Under the pieces are notes generated by a model. That model saw only the letters and a list, made by a program, of their open reading frames with translations. It ran no database searches and was not told the DNA's origin. The translations under genes were made by a program, and so were the position numbers. Shown one piece after another: positions 27,942 through 36,698 of a stretch of 64,000 nt of DNA (positions are counted from its first letter, which is position 1; each line of letters begins with the position of its first letter). Source of the DNA: Anaerolineaceae bacterium (GTDB lineage: Bacteria > Chloroflexota > Anaerolineae > Anaerolineales > Anaerolineaceae); assembly GCA_016936755.1 (NCBI GenBank), contig JAFGXF010000060.1:1-64000 (forward strand). The letters run 5' to 3'.

Positions 27942-29204
27942 TTACTCACTCTTGCCAGGTTTTATCACCGTACCAGAAGGGATGACTGTATTCTTTGGTA
28001 TTACCACAATACCATCCCGTACAAACCAAGATTCGTGATCAAGATCGGTTCCAACTGGAAACCGCTCAATTATAACGCCTTCGCCAAGTCGCGCATTTTT
28101 ATCGATTATAGCGCCGCTGATCTGGCAGCTATTCCCTATACCGATCCGTATACTCTGTCCATCTTCTTCATCAATGTAATAATCCGACCCCATCAGAATT
28201 GAGTCAACAATTCGACACCCCCCACCAATCCTGCTGCGTAACCCAACTATTGAGTGAATAATCTCTGCATTCTCAATACAACCACCTTCGGCCAGTAAAA
28301 CGTTTTCCAGGTGACTTTGGGTTACTCGGGTGCCAGGCAGGAAGCGTGAATGCGTATAAATCGGGTACTCAGGATCGTATAAGTTAAATTCAGCATCCAG
28401 CATGGTCAGTTTAAGGTTGGTCTCGTAAAACCTGCGGATGGTGCCGATATCCTCCCAATAACCTTCAAAATCATAGCCGTAAACCTTATGTGTGTGGATG
28501 GAGGCTGGAATGACGTCAATGCCAAAATCATCATAAGTGGTTGCCCGGAGCAATTCCATGAGTGTTTCCGTATTGAAAAGGTAGATGCCCATCGACCCGA
28601 AATATGGTCTTTCCTTGTCGTTGCGACTTATCATCCGTTCCAGGGTTTCAGGATCAGCTGGTTTTTCAGCAAAGTCGATGATCTTGGATTCTTTGTCCTT
28701 CTTCAATATGCCGAGGCGGGGGGCTTCGGTCGCACATACAGGTTGGGCGGCCACGGTGATATCAGCCCCTTTTTCCCAGTGAAACTCCGCCATTTCAGAA
28801 TAATCCATCCGATATAAATGATCGCCCGCCAGTACCAGTATATATCGCGCATGTGCTGACTGGATCTCGAATAATTGTTTTCTGACTGCATCAGCCGTAC
28901 CCTGGTACCAATCCAGACTTTGCGCTGTTTGTTCTGCTGCCCAAACCTGAACCCAGCCTGCATGAAATTTATCAAAGTTATAGGTGTTGGAGATATGCCG
29001 ATGTAACGAGACCGAGTTAAATTGAGTCAGGATGGCTATCCGGAAAATTGTTGAGTTAATGCAATTACTCAATGGGATATCGATTAAACGATATCTTCCA
29101 GCAATGGGAACTGCTGGTTTTGAGCGAAGCTTCGTAAGGGGAAAAAGCCTTGCGCCCTTCCCACCACCAAGGATTATTGCCAGGATGTCATCTGTAGATG
29201 GCAT
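27942..29204 (-). CDS. glgC: Glucose-1-phosphate adenylyltransferase
   Basis: A 420-residue enzyme that makes ADP-glucose for glycogen synthesis. Signature GGGKGARLFPLTKLRSKPAVPIAG at the N-terminus, SNCINSTIFRIAILTQF, and YRMDYSEM; C-terminal beta-helix with hexapeptide repeats. A GGAG lies upstream of the start at 29204. No other glycogen gene is next to it. The gene runs downstream from tRNA-Leu on the same strand. Confidence 0.95.
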   Translation of the reverse strand: MPSTDDILAIILGGGKGARLFPLTKLRSKPAVPIAGRYRLIDIPLSNCINSTIFRIAILTQFNSVSLHRHISNTYNFDKFHAGWVQVWAAEQTAQSLDWYQGTADAVRKQLFEIQSAHARYILVLAGDHLYRMDYSEMAEFHWEKGADITVAAQPVCATEAPRLGILKKDKESKIIDFAEKPADPETLERMISRNDKERPYFGSMGIYLFNTETLMELLRATTYDDFGIDVIPASIHTHKVYGYDFEGYWEDIGTIRRFYETNLKLTMLDAEFNLYDPEYPIYTHSRFLPGTRVTQSHLENVLLAEGGCIENAEIIHSIVGLRSRIGGGCRIVDSILMGSDYYIDEEDGQSIRIGIGNSCQISGAIIDKNARLGEGVIIERFPVGTDLDHESWFVRDGIVVIPKNTVIPSGTVIKPGKSE

Positions 29205-29265
29205 GCCAACGCTCCTTCCTTATGATGTCGTGTCCTGTCCTGTTATTACATTTTACACGATAAAC

Positions 29266-29301
29266 AACATGCCCCGCCACTACTGCTCAGGTGGGCATGT
29301 T
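29266..29301 (-). terminator. Hairpin after tRNA-Leu, likely terminator
   Basis: On the minus strand, a perfect 9-bp inverted repeat (AACATGCCC/GGGCATGTT) lies 11 bases after tRNA-Leu and before glgC, followed by GTTTATC. Probably ends the tRNA transcript. Confidence 0.5.
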
Positions 29302-29311
29302 ATAATCGCTG

Positions 29312-29393
29312 TGCCGAAGGTGGGAATCGAACCCACATTCCCGAGGGAACACGATTTTGAGTCGTGCGCGTCTGCCAATTCCGCCACTCCGGC
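29312..29393 (-). tRNA. tRNA-Leu (CAA anticodon)
   Basis: A class II tRNA with a 7-bp acceptor stem (GCCGGAG/CTTCGGC), anticodon loop CTCAAAA (anticodon CAA), a long variable arm, and a GGTTCGATTCC T-loop. The 3' CCA is not encoded. Confidence 0.95.
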
Positions 29394-29456
29394 ATTGTCG
29401 ATGTAGTATAACGAAATCCACCATGTCGGTCAAGATAATCATCAAGAAGGATAGCA

Positions 29457-30527
29457 ATGCGATTAGGTATCATCGGTTTACCCCAATCTGGAAAAACCAC
29501 ATTATTTAATGCCCTGACTCGCGGTAATGCACCTACGGGCATGTCTGCCGGAAAGTTGGAAGTGCATACGGCTGTGGTGGATGTTCCAGATGAACGGGTG
29601 GATCGGCTTTCCGGTCTATTCACACCCAAGAAAACCACCTATGCCAAGGTTACCTATGCTGATATAGCCGGCTTGGATGGTTCCCGGAGTAAGGAAGGGA
29701 TTTCTGGTACCCTGCTAAACCAACTCACGCAAATGGATGGTTTGATCCATGTAGTGCGCGTCTTTGATGATGAGAATGTTCCGCATGTCTCCGGCAGCAT
29801 TGATCCAGCTCGTGATATAAAAATCATGGATGATGAATTCATTTTGAATGATCTCATCGCCGTCGAGCGCAAATTGGATAGATTGCGGGAGGAAAAAACG
29901 AAAGGCGGAGGGCGCGATAAAACAACAGTTGGTTATGAAACAAGTCTGTTCGAGCGTCTTAAACACAGCCTTGATGATGAGAACCTTTTAAGGGATATTG
30001 AATTATCTACAGAAGAAGAGAAGGCCCTTTCTGGGTTTGGATTACTCAGTCGCAAACCTGTTGTGGTGGTATTAAACCTGTCCGAGTCACAATCCGCACC
30101 AACGATAGCTTACGAGCATAAACGTAGTCGGGTTGTCCCGGTTTATTCAAAGCTGGAGATGGAGATATCACAATTATCACCACAAGATGCGTCAGATTTT
30201 CTGGCGGAATATCATATTGAAGAACCCAGCCTGAATAAAATGATCCGTATCTCTTATGAACTTCTGGGCCTTGAGTCGTTTTTTACTGGGGGTAAGGATG
30301 AGGTTCGTGCCTGGACGATACACCAAGGCGCACTGGCGCCTGAAGCTGCCGGTGAAATTCACACCGATATGCAAAAAGGTTTCATCCGGGCAGAAGTGGT
30401 CACATATGAAGATCTCATCTCTCTAGGTGGTTTTGCTGAAGCGCGCATGAAAGGAAAGCTGCGTTTGGAAGGTAAAGACTACATTGTTAAAGATGGTGAC
30501 ATCTTAACCATCCGTTTTAATCTGTGA
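29457..30527 (+). CDS. YchF-like Obg-family GTPase/ATPase
   Basis: A 356-residue P-loop NTPase with G1 motif GLPQSGKTTLFNAL, a DIAGLDGS switch-2 region, a NLSE motif replacing the GTPase NKxD as in YchF (which prefers ATP), and a C-terminal DUF933/TGS domain (residues 275-356). Canonical YchF has GLPNVGKST; the Gln-Ser variant here marks a divergent paralogue. YchF proteins bind ribosomes and affect stress responses. An AAGAAGG lies upstream of the ATG. It is divergent from tRNA-Leu and convergent with surE, meeting at one base. Confidence 0.85.
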   Translation: MRLGIIGLPQSGKTTLFNALTRGNAPTGMSAGKLEVHTAVVDVPDERVDRLSGLFTPKKTTYAKVTYADIAGLDGSRSKEGISGTLLNQLTQMDGLIHVVRVFDDENVPHVSGSIDPARDIKIMDDEFILNDLIAVERKLDRLREEKTKGGGRDKTTVGYETSLFERLKHSLDDENLLRDIELSTEEEKALSGFGLLSRKPVVVVLNLSESQSAPTIAYEHKRSRVVPVYSKLEMEISQLSPQDASDFLAEYHIEEPSLNKMIRISYELLGLESFFTGGKDEVRAWTIHQGALAPEAAGEIHTDMQKGFIRAEVVTYEDLISLGGFAEARMKGKLRLEGKDYIVKDGDILTIRFNL

Positions 30528-31346
30528 TCACATCCCCAAGAGGCTCTTTAATTCTTCTGGATTGACCCTGGAAGTTAGATTCAATGAAAGGGGGGTTACT
30601 GAAATCTGCTTTTTGACCAACACCGTGTAGATATCCGTATCAACTGGAAGTTGTCGCGGATCAACATTGATCTCATAACTGACATTGACCGGAGTATTCC
30701 AATCTGCTTGATCCCGATCTGGCCGGCGGGGGTAATAATATCCATGGCGAGCTTGTTGTGTGATGACACAGGGTGTATCTTTTGTGGCATCCTGTGGTAC
30801 GTCAACCTTTAACAAGTCCACATCATCCGGCAGGGTGTGTAATAAAACACGTTTGGCGAATAAAGCAGCAAAATATGCTGCTGTAGAAAAATTCACATGT
30901 TGTGAATATCCTAATTGCTCTTCAAGATTGGCCTCCAATGATACGGCCAATGCCGGGATTCTTTGGCTGGCAGCTTCCATCGCAGCACCCACCGTACCAG
31001 ATGCCGTTACGCTCTCACCCAGGTTTTCACCATAGTTGATTCCAGAGACAACCAGATCTGGTTTGTGAGGAAGTATCTCAAGAACGGCATGTAATACAGC
31101 CTGTGCGGGAGTTCCCCCTACAGCATAGACCAACCAATCTTGCCCGTTGATCCGCAGCGTTTGCTCCATGATTGTTCCGTCTGAATAGTTTGGATAGGAA
31201 CGCCCTGTGCCAGAGGATTGGTCACGTGGTGCTACAACATGCACATATCCCACTGCGGAGAGGGCTTCAGCTACCGCCCACAAACCCGGGGATTTAATCC
31301 CATCATCATTGGTTACCAGTATTTGAGGTTTGCTTTTCATAATCAT
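30528..31346 (-). CDS. surE: 5'/3'-nucleotidase SurE
   Basis: A 272-residue metal-dependent phosphatase acting on nucleoside monophosphates. The metal site is visible in ILVTNDDGI, with SGINYGENLGESVTASGTVGAA downstream. A GGGA lies upstream of the ATG at 31346; the next in-frame Met is two codons later. It is convergent with the YchF-like gene and downstream of tRNA-Arg on the same strand. Confidence 0.93.
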   Translation of the reverse strand: MIMKSKPQILVTNDDGIKSPGLWAVAEALSAVGYVHVVAPRDQSSGTGRSYPNYSDGTIMEQTLRINGQDWLVYAVGGTPAQAVLHAVLEILPHKPDLVVSGINYGENLGESVTASGTVGAAMEAASQRIPALAVSLEANLEEQLGYSQHVNFSTAAYFAALFAKRVLLHTLPDDVDLLKVDVPQDATKDTPCVITQQARHGYYYPRRPDRDQADWNTPVNVSYEINVDPRQLPVDTDIYTVLVKKQISVTPLSLNLTSRVNPEELKSLLGM

Positions 31347-31422
31347 TAAATTCCCAATCTTCACTTATCCTCTCGACAAAAAACCGCTGACCCAAAACTG
31401 GCAGCGGCAACGATATCTTGTA

Positions 31423-31500
31423 TGGTGCCCCCGGCGTGACTCGAACACGCAACCTATTGCTCCGCAAGCAAGCGCTCTATCCAAATTGAGCTACGAGGGC
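31423..31500 (-). tRNA. tRNA-Arg (GCG anticodon), CCA encoded
   Basis: Acceptor stem GCCCTCG/CGGGGGC, D-arm GCTC/GAGC, anticodon loop TTGCGGA (anticodon GCG), T-arm GCGTG/CACGC, then A and an encoded CCA. The D-loop A20 and C35 are arginine identity elements. One C-T mismatch lies at the base of the anticodon stem. Most bacteria use ACG (inosine) for this codon box. Confidence 0.88.
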
Positions 31501-31582
31501 AAAACTCGAGCAGAGCGATTTTAATGCAATTAGAGGGGGGGGTCAAGTAGCAAATCCCAACCCCTCTGGATTCTGGGTCGGT

Positions 31583-33994
31583 TTATTCAGATTTAAACTT
31601 AACAACAGTCACTCCACTCCCGCCTTCTTTCTCGCCAGCTATTTCCCAGCTTTCCACATACGGCGAATTTCGTAATAATTCATTCACCACCTGCCGTAAT
31701 GTTCCGGTACCTTTCCCGTGTACTATCCGTGCAAATGGAAGACGCGCCATGTATGCATGTTCAAGGTAACGGTCCACCATTAACTCAGCCTCATCAACGC
31801 GGCGTCCCCGTATACTGAGTTCAAGTCCCGGAGATTCCCGGTAGACAAGCGGTCGTGAGGGCGGCGGTGTCATTTTCACTTTCACTTTTGTCTGTGTTTT
31901 CACCGGTGGGGTTTCATGATCCTCGTTTTTCTTGATATCTGAGAGTTGTGTACGTGCACGCAGGGAACCAAATTGCACCTCAACATCATTTTCGCTGATT
32001 TCAATTATCTCTGCCATCATCTGTAAGGAATTGACAAAGACACGATCCCCAAGATTAAACCGGGGCAACTCCTCATTTACTTGATTGGCCTTTTCATCCT
32101 GTTGGGGACCTACGCTTTCGATATATGAGCGGATTGTTTCTGCTGACTTTTTCACTTCGCCAATCAGTTTTAATGGCTGACGCGCCTTCGCAAGATCCCG
32201 TCGGGTCTCTTCGATTTCAGTAAGGAGCTCTTCCAAATCATTCTCGGCTTGTTTTTGTGTGGATGTCAGGATTTTCTTACGTTCATTTTCAATTTCATCC
32301 AGCTGTTTTTCAAGCCCCTGTTTAAGTCTCTCCACTTCACCACGCATGCGATCAGCAGACGATCGCACTTTCTTCGATGCGTCGCGCTGGCGAATGATCT
32401 CGTCCAACATGTTGTCCGTCTTCAATTCATCAGGGCTAAGTGAAGATCTGGCCTTTTCAATGATCCCGACAGGCATACCCAGACGTTCAGCAATGACCAG
32501 GGCATTGGATTTTCCTGGTATGCCAAGGATCAAATGATAGGTTGGTTTCAGTGTCTTCAGGTTGAACTCAAGGCTTGCATTCATCACACCCGAATTATTA
32601 TAAGCAAATGCTTTCAGCTCCGGGTAATGGGTTGCCACCAGACTGGTGATCCTTTTACCGATAAGGTATTCAAGAATGGCCCTGGCAAGAGATGATCCTT
32701 CCTGAGGGTCTGTACCTGCACCAAGTTCATCCAGAAGAACCAGCGAGTTTTCATCCGCATTGTGAAGAATGAAAATCAGATTTTTCACATGCCCCGAGAA
32801 GGTCGATAGCGATTGTTCGATTGATTGCTCGTCGCCGATATCCGCAAAAACACTCTGAAAAAGACCCAACTCCGAACCAGACTGGGCTGGAATATACATC
32901 CCGCTTTGTGCCATGAGGACCAATAAGCCAACGGTTTTTAATGTTACCGTCTTTCCCCCAGTGTTGGGTCCGGTTATAACAAGACTAAAGGTTTCCGAAT
33001 CAAACAACACATCAATTGGAACGACGCTGGAAGGATCAAGTAATGGGTGTCGTGCTTGCAATAATCGGATTGCGCCAACAAGCCCTACCCCTTTTTTCTT
33101 GCTGTCAGTCTGGATAAAAACCGGTTCAACGGCATTCATATCCAATGCATGCTTCGCGCGCATGAGCGCCATGTCAAAATGAGCCAAGGCATCCACAATG
33201 CCACAAATTTCCGATGAATGCTCACCGATTTTCACACTTAACTCCGACAGAATCCTATGGACTTCGTTCCGTTCTGCCAACTCAAGCTCGCGCAATCGAT
33301 TGTTTAACTCCACAACCACCAACGGTTCCACGAAAATCGTGGCACCTGAACTGGATTGATCATGTACTATCGATTTCAATTGATTTTTATACTCGGCCCT
33401 AAGTGGAATTACATAGCGTCCATCGCGCTGAGTAATGATGCCTTCTTGAAGCATCGCCGATGTGCTTGAATCCCCAATGATCTTTTGCAGCTTTGAAAAC
33501 AGCCTGTCGCGAGAGACCTTCAACTCAGAGCGCAAATTGGACAACTTGGATGAGGCGTTGTCGAGTACTTCCGCCTGATCAGATATCACCTGATTGATGG
33601 CTTCGATGATTCCCAGCGGCAAAGCAATCCTTTTCAGTATGTCAAGAAGGATCGGGTATTGAGCTTCTTTCCGCTCAAACACTCTTAGCAGTTCTCTGCC
33701 AGAGATCAGGGTCGCCCTGACATCCTGAATTTCTGTGGGCAACAATACACCACCATGCCTGGCTCGGTCCACCAGCGCGCGCACATCATGAGCACCGCCT
33801 ATACCAACAAAATCAGTAGTACTTAGAAGAAGTTGCGCTTCTCTGGTTTGTTTTTGCAGGATGTTGATTTGTTCGAAATTGATAAGTGGTTTAAGGCTCT
33901 TCGCCAACTCCGCTGATGCACTGAAAGAGGCATAACCAGCGAGTGCCTCAGTCACCTTAGAATATTCAAGTACTTTTAGTGTTTTTTCGTTCAT
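31583..33994 (-). CDS. mutS2: MutS2 ATPase/endonuclease
   Basis: An 803-residue MutS2: an N-terminal core/clamp region, MutS ATPase with Walker A GPNTGGKTVTLK near 330, ABC-like signature region around STFSGHVKN, LLDELGAGTDP Walker B, a coiled coil (about 500-610), and a C-terminal Smr nuclease domain (LSIRGRRVDEAE, then IVHGKGTGTLR). It suppresses recombination and, in Bacillus, helps split collided ribosomes. The start at 33994 matches the family (MNEKTLKVLEY); no clear ribosome binding site. Divergent from the radical SAM gene. Confidence 0.94.
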   Translation of the reverse strand: MNEKTLKVLEYSKVTEALAGYASFSASAELAKSLKPLINFEQINILQKQTREAQLLLSTTDFVGIGGAHDVRALVDRARHGGVLLPTEIQDVRATLISGRELLRVFERKEAQYPILLDILKRIALPLGIIEAINQVISDQAEVLDNASSKLSNLRSELKVSRDRLFSKLQKIIGDSSTSAMLQEGIITQRDGRYVIPLRAEYKNQLKSIVHDQSSSGATIFVEPLVVVELNNRLRELELAERNEVHRILSELSVKIGEHSSEICGIVDALAHFDMALMRAKHALDMNAVEPVFIQTDSKKKGVGLVGAIRLLQARHPLLDPSSVVPIDVLFDSETFSLVITGPNTGGKTVTLKTVGLLVLMAQSGMYIPAQSGSELGLFQSVFADIGDEQSIEQSLSTFSGHVKNLIFILHNADENSLVLLDELGAGTDPQEGSSLARAILEYLIGKRITSLVATHYPELKAFAYNNSGVMNASLEFNLKTLKPTYHLILGIPGKSNALVIAERLGMPVGIIEKARSSLSPDELKTDNMLDEIIRQRDASKKVRSSADRMRGEVERLKQGLEKQLDEIENERKKILTSTQKQAENDLEELLTEIEETRRDLAKARQPLKLIGEVKKSAETIRSYIESVGPQQDEKANQVNEELPRFNLGDRVFVNSLQMMAEIIEISENDVEVQFGSLRARTQLSDIKKNEDHETPPVKTQTKVKVKMTPPPSRPLVYRESPGLELSIRGRRVDEAELMVDRYLEHAYMARLPFARIVHGKGTGTLRQVVNELLRNSPYVESWEIAGEKEGGSGVTVVKFKSE

Positions 33995-34058
33995 TTCGCG
34001 GGAAGTGTAACATAATTCCCCTGGGTGGCTTTTATGCATGTGTATAATTAATCATAAG

Positions 34059-35126
34059 ATGATAATGACCGACTTAATGGGCTCATTGGATAAGTTGACT
34101 CAAAAAGGTGTCCTGTTCCAACCAGAAGGGACTGGAAGCGCAGTACGCTGCCTGGCTTGTGCTCACCTTTGTCACATTCCGGAAGGCCGTCGGGGTATTT
34201 GTAAAGTCCGGTTCAATAAAGGCGGGAGTCTTCAGGTTCCCTGGGGTTACGTTGCCGGATTACACCCTGATCCAATTGAAAAAAAGCCATTCAACCATGT
34301 TCTCCCGGGCAATCTCGCATTGACTTTTGGTATGCTGGGTTGTAATTTTCATTGTGAGTTCTGCCAAAACTGGCTGTCTTCTCAAGTAGGCCGGGATATC
34401 AATTCCAACGACTCAATTGGTTATATTCAAAAAATTACTCCCCAAAAAATCATTACCCTTGCCCGGCGCGTCGGGGCGGAAGTCATTGCTTCCTCATATA
34501 ATGAGCCACTGATCACAACCGAATGGGCAACCGAAGTGTTTTCATTGGCAAAAGAGAACGCCATCAAAACAGCATATGTTTCCAATGGGTATGCGACCCG
34601 TGAAGCCCTGGAAATGATTAAGCCCTATTTAACAGCATACAAGATTGATCTTAAAAGCATGCAGGAGCACAATTATCGCTCCCTGGGTGGTGTTCTAAAA
34701 AATGTCCTGGAAACGATCCGCATGGTTCACGAAATGGGTATCTGGTTGGAAATAGTCACCCTGGTAATCCCTGGTTTTAACGATACCAATCAGGAGTTAT
34801 GGGATGCCGCACGGTATATCAGCTCTATCTCGCGGGATATCCCCTGGCATGTCACCGCCTACCATCCGGACTATCATAAACAGGATGCGCCAACCACACC
34901 AATCGCTACTCTGCAGCGCGCAGCCGAGATTGGGCAGGAGGCCGGTCTGAGGTATGTATATGCTGGTAACATACCTGGAAAAGCTGGGTCGCTTGAGGAT
35001 ACTTACTGCCCTGCGTGTCAGAAACTCCTCATTAAACGGGTCGGTTATAGTGTCATGGAAAACAGGATATCTGCTGGTAAATGCCCTTTCTGTGGAGAAA
35101 GCATCGCCGGTATCTGGGAAATCTAG
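34059..35126 (+). CDS. Radical SAM enzyme of the AmmeMemoRadiSam type (AmrS-like)
   Basis: About 355 residues with the radical SAM cluster motif CNFHCEFC and a PFL-activase-like barrel, plus N-terminal Cys residues (RCLACAHLCHIPEGRRGIC) and C-terminal zinc-ribbon Cys pairs (CPACQ, CPFCG). This arrangement fits AmrS, usually linked to MEMO1 and AMMECR1-like genes; neither is adjacent here. TATAAT at 34043-34048 lies ten bases before the ATG, so the leader is very short. The start could also be at 34065. The substrate is unproven. Confidence 0.82.
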   Translation: MIMTDLMGSLDKLTQKGVLFQPEGTGSAVRCLACAHLCHIPEGRRGICKVRFNKGGSLQVPWGYVAGLHPDPIEKKPFNHVLPGNLALTFGMLGCNFHCEFCQNWLSSQVGRDINSNDSIGYIQKITPQKIITLARRVGAEVIASSYNEPLITTEWATEVFSLAKENAIKTAYVSNGYATREALEMIKPYLTAYKIDLKSMQEHNYRSLGGVLKNVLETIRMVHEMGIWLEIVTLVIPGFNDTNQELWDAARYISSISRDIPWHVTAYHPDYHKQDAPTTPIATLQRAAEIGQEAGLRYVYAGNIPGKAGSLEDTYCPACQKLLIKRVGYSVMENRISAGKCPFCGESIAGIWEI

Positions 35127-35128
35127 GG

Positions 35129-36196
35129 TTATGGCATCTGGGTTGTTAAGGAAACGATAAACACATCCAAGGCAACGTCGGCAGGCATCAGGCTTCTCTT
35201 ATTTGATAGATCAAGCTCCAATAATCGTCGATAAATCCCCTTTAATTCATTCAGACTGTATCCCTGGGCTTGGTGGATATACTTCTCAACAATAGCTGCC
35301 GGTAATTTAATGAGCCCACACATCTCTGTGAGGGTCATGGCCGTGCCAAGGGCCTCTTTCACAATGATTAATAACCTGAACTGCCGACTGACCATACCGA
35401 ACAATTCTTCTGCTGATGAATGAACCAGTAAATCATGCAATTTATCAAGAGCTTGTTTACCGTCCCGCCGGCCAATGGCATCAGCCATTTCAAATATGTT
35501 TTCGTCAATACCTGGTTTGGTTAAATATTCCACATCAGATATCTCAACCGGTCTTTCGTAATTTACATAAGTAAGCAGTTTATCAAGCTCCTGGTGTGCT
35601 CGTTGTGTATCATTCCCGATTGCAAGGGCAAGTGCCTGGGCGGCGGGGGGGGATATTTGTCCCCCCATTTTCAGAACCTGACTGCTTATCCAGTTTATCA
35701 TATCCTTTCCACGTGGCAATGTAAACACGCGGTAGTAAGCCATGGATGGATTGTTCCTCGCCCAGGCAATCAACCAGTGCTTTTCCGGCATCACCTTCCA
35801 TCCCCACGCCCCCCGGTCACGGACCCATTCATCTTCAACGATCAAGATCAGGGCTGTTGTGCGTGGAATGCTTTGGAAAAAATCAAGGATGTTTTTCTTA
35901 TGGTCCAAGCTGTGTATCGTGGATTGGTTTTTAGTTTGGATTCCGTTATCCGTTTTCCCCAGCTTCTCAACCAATCCTGTGAGAATGACCAGCCGTCTCT
36001 CTGAAAGAAATGGCATTGACAGGCAAGCAGACATAATATCTGCGTCTGAATCCAATTCCGCCTGGAGTCTGCTGATATTCATTTGTGCTGTGGTTGAATT
36101 CCCCATCTTCCCGATCAATACGTCAATGAAACTCATCAATCCAAAATGATCGTCCCCATGCAGTAAATAGATTACCGGCTTATCAGTTTCTGGCAT
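35129..36196 (-). CDS. holA: DNA polymerase III delta subunit
   Basis: A 355-residue HolA that opens the beta clamp. It has the family layout: an N-terminal VIYLLHGDDHFGL motif, a central AAA-like region without Walker motifs, and a helical collar domain (residues 225-350). Last gene of the clpC-radA-DUF6391-holA run; its ATG follows the preceding stop codon by one base. Confidence 0.9.
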   Translation of the reverse strand: MPETDKPVIYLLHGDDHFGLMSFIDVLIGKMGNSTTAQMNISRLQAELDSDADIMSACLSMPFLSERRLVILTGLVEKLGKTDNGIQTKNQSTIHSLDHKKNILDFFQSIPRTTALILIVEDEWVRDRGAWGWKVMPEKHWLIAWARNNPSMAYYRVFTLPRGKDMINWISSQVLKMGGQISPPAAQALALAIGNDTQRAHQELDKLLTYVNYERPVEISDVEYLTKPGIDENIFEMADAIGRRDGKQALDKLHDLLVHSSAEELFGMVSRQFRLLIIVKEALGTAMTLTEMCGLIKLPAAIVEKYIHQAQGYSLNELKGIYRRLLELDLSNKRSLMPADVALDVFIVSLTTQMP

Positions 36197-36197
36197 A

Positions 36198-36698
36198 TTA
36201 GTAATTGGATGTGTTTACGGTGTATCGGTTGAACTTTCCGAATTGCCCCTGTTTAATTTTAATAATATCCAAGCCATCGAGATAACTGGAGGTCGTCACA
36301 TGTCGTTGCAACCAGGTCCCCAGACGGGGAGAGAAAAGCAAGGCCAGGGTTGCTACAAGTATAACCAACGGCAATCTATTAAGTTTCCGCCTGGCGCCCA
36401 ACATGCTCATCCAGGCAGCAAAGCCCGCAAGAATTCCTCCGGCGACATAATTGGTACCACAGCGATCATGGATTACCAGTCCACGCCGCCCTCCAGACAC
36501 ACGCTGCCGCGCCTCCTGAATCGCATTGGTCAAAGTATCCAGTGTAACCGGGCCAATGATGTAAAAACCAAACGGTGTGGAATATCCTGCCAACCGTAAT
36601 CCAGGGTGTCGTTCTGAAAGCACATTAATGGTAGCGTGTTCCAGTCCGTGATTCCGTCTAATTCGGACAAAAAGTGACGCCCGTTTTGGTTTATTCAT
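36198..36698 (-). CDS. DUF6391 membrane protein
   Basis: A 166-residue protein with the motif RNHGLEHATINVLSERHPGLRLAGYS near the N-terminus and DRCGTNYVAGGI centrally, plus two hydrophobic segments (around 85-100 and 108-128). I place it in DUF6391 from the RNHGLEHATI motif, a family of unknown function seen in Cyanobacteria and Chloroflexota. It overlaps the radA stop codon by one base, so it belongs to the clpC-radA operon. Confidence 0.7.
   Translation of the reverse strand: MNKPKRASLFVRIRRNHGLEHATINVLSERHPGLRLAGYSTPFGFYIIGPVTLDTLTNAIQEARQRVSGGRRGLVIHDRCGTNYVAGGILAGFAAWMSMLGARRKLNRLPLVILVATLALLFSPRLGTWLQRHVTTSSYLDGLDIIKIKQGQFGKFNRYTVNTSNY

Noticed and set aside
29032..29406. Plus-strand frame of 124 codons ending in VGIEPTFPREHDF
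   Set aside because: It crosses the antisense strands of glgC and tRNA-Leu; the familiar ending is a tRNA translation artefact.
31330..31524. Plus-strand frame of 65 codons over tRNA-Arg, with a familiar PRRDSNTQP stretch
   Set aside because: It is the antisense of a tRNA; this peptide is a known artefact of translating tRNA genes.
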